This document shows, one piece after another, positions 59,901-64,000 of a stretch of 64,000 nt of DNA. The DNA is from Laetiporus sulphureus 93-53 (Eukaryota; Basidiomycota; Agaricomycetes; Polyporales; Laetiporaceae). The position numbers and the translations under genes are program-made. Below the pieces are notes generated by a model. That model was not told the origin of the DNA. It saw nothing but the letters and a program-made list of their open reading frames with translations, and made no database searches. The stretch lies in NCBI RefSeq assembly GCF_001632365.1, contig NW_024468515.1:496597-560596 (forward strand). The letters are read 5' to 3'. Numbering within the stretch: position 1 is the stretch's first letter; each line of letters starts with the position of its first letter.

Positions 59901-62664
59901 TTGAAGTTCTTCCACGTGGGGGTCGGAAGAGCATGCGGGGAGAGGCAGGAGGAGTCAGAACAAGCTTAGATGGGTTGTACGGGGTTCTATAAGATTCATG
60001 AGACTCCCTGCGGCATTATATGCTCTGAAAGGCGGCTTTCCGAGAGGGGTAGTGTGTGCGATTTGGTCGTATGCCGAGGACAACAGCTAAATGATGCGTA
60101 TACGTGACTGTGGGACAGTAGTATCGGGATGCATTGACGGCCGAGGGCAGAGTGCAAGGGAAGGTAGACAGATGCCCGTGCACGACCGAGCGCTCAACTC
60201 TAGGTGAGCCATGTAGCAACGCTTGATTTTCATGGTGCCGTAAGGTGCCTAAAAGGCTGCGCATGTTCAACTGTACTGTCACGGATTACAAAGCCAAGGT
60301 CGAGTTTGCTCGATTGAGTATTGGAGGCCTTGCCGTGTAGATGAATATGACGTATGACATCTGCACACATAACGAACACTCAGCGGGCAGTAATCCAAGA
60401 AAATTGAATTCACTGACGACACTGACTCAACAATATTATCCTACATGTCACAGGAATACCATACTGTCGAGCCATGTACGGTACAAAAGTACTTCTTGGC
60501 AGGCAGTAGGGCCATCATTGTCTGTGATTATTCCTCTAGAAATCTGTAAAAATGGCAGAGATTGCGATGGGGGGACACGGCTCACCTACCGGCGCCAGAG
60601 TCTGACCTGCACAATCATTACATAGCTTGTACTAGACTTGCTGATTGATTGATGAGTGACGTATAAGGTTTCCCAAGACAATCGACTCATACCATCATAC
60701 TCAGGGTCCTCTCACATATTAGCATCTGCGAAGCAGAAACAGTGCCCACCAGTGCACAAAGACAGCTACTAGGAACTCAACAGGCACCTTCTTGTTGTTC
60801 CATGGAAGGAAAGCAACTGGAAAATACATCATAACAGCGCCTCGACAATTATGAGTACAGCGCGTACTGAAAATGGAAGCCAAATTCGTCATGTTGATTT
60901 GTGTAAAATCGAAGTCGAGATTGCGACTGCAGCGGGATTATTACCGTCTCTTGGATTCTGAAGCTTGTAACATTAGACATCTTCAGCAGAAGTCATCCAA
61001 GAGACGCGCTTACAGGCTCGCCGCTCCAGTTGAAGTAGCTGGAGGTCTCATCGGGCCTTCGCTAAGCTCTCTTCTGTCATAGTAGCCTTAACATTATTTG
61101 CACGACTACACTGAGGTAGCTCAGCAACGATAGAAGCCATGAAGAACACGTACAAGAACTAGCATTGGAATTGTGTCCATGAGCATCATGATCTGAGACT
61201 CACAGCTTGCGAGCACATCGACGACAGAAAGAATATTGATCTCGAAGAACCTGCCACCGCGATATTTGGAACGCTAAGATGGTGCATCGATGCAGCTGTC
61301 ATGGAACGTCCTTGACGCAGGGGTGCTCTTTCCTACTTCTTCTTTCGGTCCAAGGCCAAATTCCATTAGGTCTTGTCGATACACAAGAAGATCATGAATC
61401 ATGATGACAGGAATCGTTCTCCAGCGTCGCGCTGCCTTGCTCGGAAACCACATTGTCCGAGGATTGCGAACGGCGGCATGACTCTGTACACGAGCATATT
61501 CTTGAGAGGATGGCAGTTCGTACAATACAAATCGGGAGGAGAAAATGAGCAGATATTGTGTTCATTATGATAGAGAATGTAGATACGTTGGAAGATCGTG
61601 CATATGATCGGCGATATGATCGGCTGACACAAGGGTGCACAAGAGATTATCGGGCTTTAGCGTGTGATCCCAAGTTTAAGTCACAAAATATAGAGGGAAG
61701 GAGGTTGCGTGCTCACAGTTCAACGTTCAGCGACGATCGACTACAGATATGAAAGTTACTGAAGACGTCCTTGCTGGCGACGCATGAGACGACACGTCCG
61801 TGGTCGGCTGCACAGCATTAATCGGAGAAGAGTCCCAGGAAGATAGACCGGAAACCTGAAGCGACCCCAGCATTGACTGGTTCCTGCCTTGTCTACAATG
61901 CAATGTGGCCGAACAAGGATCCACGGGAGGAGGAGCAACAGAAGGATTTACATGAGTCGGTGGGTCGAATAGCAATTGACAGGACGTACGGGAGATATAG
62001 TCCCAAGGTATTACGCGTGACGGGGTTCAATGCCTGGGACGGAAAGCCCCAGCGTTCATTGACCTCGCTCGGTAACTGGTTCGCACGATGCTCATGGTGA
62101 TAGGCCGAGGGATCGTTATCAGACACAGAGGCCGAGTATGACGAAGACGACCCCTCGCAGAAGGTGTCGCAGAGGGTGGATGGCATGTGAACGGGGGTAT
62201 TCGGGCTAGAGTCTGACTCTGAGACATGGGCGTGATGGTCAGCCACAGACGCATCTTCGGCGGGCAAGGGGATGATCATGGCGAACGGGACGCGAAGGTG
62301 GGGAGCGACCACGCTGCGGTGCGGGAGCCATGGCGGTCGGAAAGCAAGCGTTTTATATGTGAGCGAGGGCGAGGCTAACAGGGCTGATGGCAAGGAACGA
62401 CCCGATTGAGAGGGCGGGAGACTCACCGTCACATTGCCATGTGGGAGGAGCGCGCATTGCGGATTGGACCGTGGATTGTTTGGAGGTTTGCAAGCATCTT
62501 CCGAGGCTATAGTTGAGCTGTTGATCGCGTTCGCTATGTTTTCCGTTACAAAACAATTTGGAAGAACGTCGCCAGTTTATGGAATTTCTTGAGCAAACGA
62601 CAAGGGCTCTCAACGCGGTCACGAGACCACGAAATGTGAGCGTGGCAGCATACGCGACGCGCCC
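56993..62664. other. Gene-poor 5.7 kb, no recognised genes
   Basis: Frames exist on both strands (for example 57193-57552 plus, 58007-58294 plus, 58291-58863 minus, 59335-59934 minus, 61893-62432 minus), but none has a recognisable domain or a splice chain I can defend. Short matching pieces link 58350-58650 and 59410-59680 on the same strand: CCGAGACTGTCG and ACGAGCATTT(A/G)TACACG both occur in each, though in reversed order. The minus-strand translation DSLGLY..DTL appears at both. This hints at decayed or lineage-specific small genes. No tRNA was found. Confidence 0.4.
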
Positions 62665-62667
62665 TAA

Positions 62668-63311
62668 CACCGCAGACATGAAGCAATTTGCGCATGTGGC
62701 AAATGCTTAGCAAATGTCGACAGGTTTTTTGCCTTTGTGATCTCAATTTGCTATGGTTGCTTCCCACATTCCATATTAAGTATTTGCATATAATATGTTA
62801 GAGGCAGAAATTTAAAATCATATATTTTAAGAAATGACACCATTTTCAAACTCACCAAATACATTCAGAATTTGAGCGCTGTTGAATGTAATTGTACATT
62901 TTTGAACTCCAAACCATCACATGTATAAAATATCCAGTAGCAGATGAAGGTGTAATTACGGTGAATGACTTTCATTCTAGTAATCTTGGTTAGAATGACT
63001 TCAGTAGGGAAGTAGAATGTAGGCATAATTACACCTTCATCTGCTACTGGATATTTTATACATGTCATAGTTTGAAATTCCAAAATGTATGATTACATTC
63101 AACAGCACTCAAATTCTAAATGTATTTGAGTTTGAAATGGTGTCATTTCTTAAACATATGATATTAAATTTCTGCCTCCAACATATTATATGCAAATACT
63201 TAATATGGAATGTGGGGAGGAACCGTAGCAAATTGAGATCACAAAGGCAAAAAACCTGTCGACATTTGCTAAGCATTTGCCACATGCGCAAATCGCTTCA
63301 TGTCTGCGGTG
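62668..63311. mobile_element. Fold-back MITE with TAA target duplication
   Basis: Two long inverted arms, 62668-62958 and 63026-63311, cover most of the 644-bp element around a 67-bp spacer. The outer ends are CACCGCAGACATGAAG and its complement. A 3-bp TAA direct repeat flanks it (62665-62667 and 63312-63314), the target preferred by PIF/Harbinger transposons. There is no coding capacity. Arms remain closely matching with few mismatches, implying a fairly young insertion or gene conversion. Confidence 0.88.
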
Positions 63312-63314
63312 TAA

Positions 63315-64000
63315 TACCGCGACGCTGATCTTTTTTGTGTATGTATATGTCTCTGCTGCGTTAAGAACAGCTCATGGTCTACATATTATTAGACATCTGC
63401 AAAAAACAGTGCACATCTTGACAGCGATCGAGCTTGGGTTGAGTACTCAGTACTCAGGCCTCAGGCTCTCAGCTCCGTCAAGTCTTCACGATATTCGCAA
63501 CATTGTACCATGGAACACCAGCCCTTCTTTGACTGCGTTGGAGCCAATACAGTTGAGAGCAATGATTTGCCTCGTTACCAACCACGATGACGGTGAGAAA
63601 CTTTCCGCGGTAAGAGATCACTCTCGTGCTGGACGGCCTTCCACGGCACGCGCATGAGCGCTAAACCGCAGCGGTCGGCGGCTCTTTAACGCTCTCAGTG
63701 CTCACCCTGACATTACAAGCTCGCAATGTCATCAACATTGTCGCCGTTGGCAAACTCCCCTCAGGATATCATTTGGTCGAAAGTAGACTCTATGTACTCT
63801 GGAAAAGCCTCTCAAAATGGTTCTCGCTCTTGGCCCGCAGTGTCTGCGCACGTCCTGTCGAAGAACTTAGAAGGCGATACTCTTGAACTGTATCTCTTGG
63901 ATTGCTGCTTGCAGATTGCGGTGTTTCTGTCCTCCGCTTATAGGCATTGACAGGCAGAGATAAAACTCGGTAAATGTCCTCTTAGTCAAGGGAGACCATC
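63315..64000. other. Right edge of the window, possible partial gene
   Basis: From about 63700 the plus strand has two overlapping open frames (63698-63886 and 63726-63950). The second begins with an ATG and reads SSTLSPLANSPQDIIW. Either could be the first exon of a gene continuing past the window, but no domain is visible. The upstream part contains ACTCAGTACTCAG repeats near 63440-63456. Confidence 0.25.

Noticed and set aside
61893..62432. Minus-strand 179-codon Ser/His-rich frame
   Set aside because: No domain, no splice partner, next to a transposon; kept only as a note in the gene-poor region.
1..64000. CRISPR arrays, bacterial-type operons, rRNA or tRNA genes
   Set aside because: None seen; the window is eukaryotic and its repeats are transposons or minisatellites.

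Overview
This window looks like nuclear DNA of a filamentous basidiomycete, most likely an Agaricomycete and possibly a polypore. Nearly every gene is split by 40-100 nt GT-AG introns. Several families are ones I associate with mushroom-forming fungi: a velvet regulator, DUF6534-type and seven-helix membrane proteins, and a family of uncharacterised proteins. Gene models were built by hand from frame, GT/AG sites and family knowledge. Where I give exon lists, their lengths sum to whole codons.

Layout. 1-2.3 kb is AT-rich repeat DNA with a minisatellite and a miniature LTR element. 2.7-33.9 kb is a dense housekeeping block: velvet factor (-), TIM23 (-), an uncharacterised protein (+), VPS5 (-), TRAPPC12 (+), Clr2-like silencing factor (+), GAR-domain microtubule protein (-), a solo LTR, FBXO9/Hrt3 F-box protein (-), DNAJB12-type J protein (+), COX VIIa/Cox9-like subunit (-), PP2A B55 subunit (+), MPE1/RBBP6 (-) and a p24 cargo receptor (+). 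Three close divergent pairs here share short (0.2-0.35 kb) putative bidirectional promoters: FBXO9/DnaJ, COX/PP2A and MPE1/p24. 34-53 kb is an accessory zone. It holds an intact DUF6534 gene beside decayed copies, a GMC oxidoreductase, two tandem seven-helix genes (one broken by a solo LTR), a hAT-like MITE carrying an assembly gap, a deleted Tc1/mariner-like element, hairpins and a degenerate dispersed repeat. 53.5-57 kb holds mitochondrial enoyl reductase ETR1 and a FAD monooxygenase. 57-64 kb is gene-poor with no recognisable protein, and contains a 644-bp fold-back element with TAA duplications.

Function. The core block encodes independent housekeeping activities: mitochondrial import, respiration and fatty-acid synthesis; retromer, TRAPP and p24 trafficking; mRNA 3' processing; phosphatase and ubiquitin control; heterochromatin silencing. 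I see no operon-like pathway. The strongest unusual signal is the accessory zone. It shows tandem duplication of membrane-protein genes and five different kinds of non-coding or disabled mobile element, two of them with exact target-site duplications inside or next to coding DNA.
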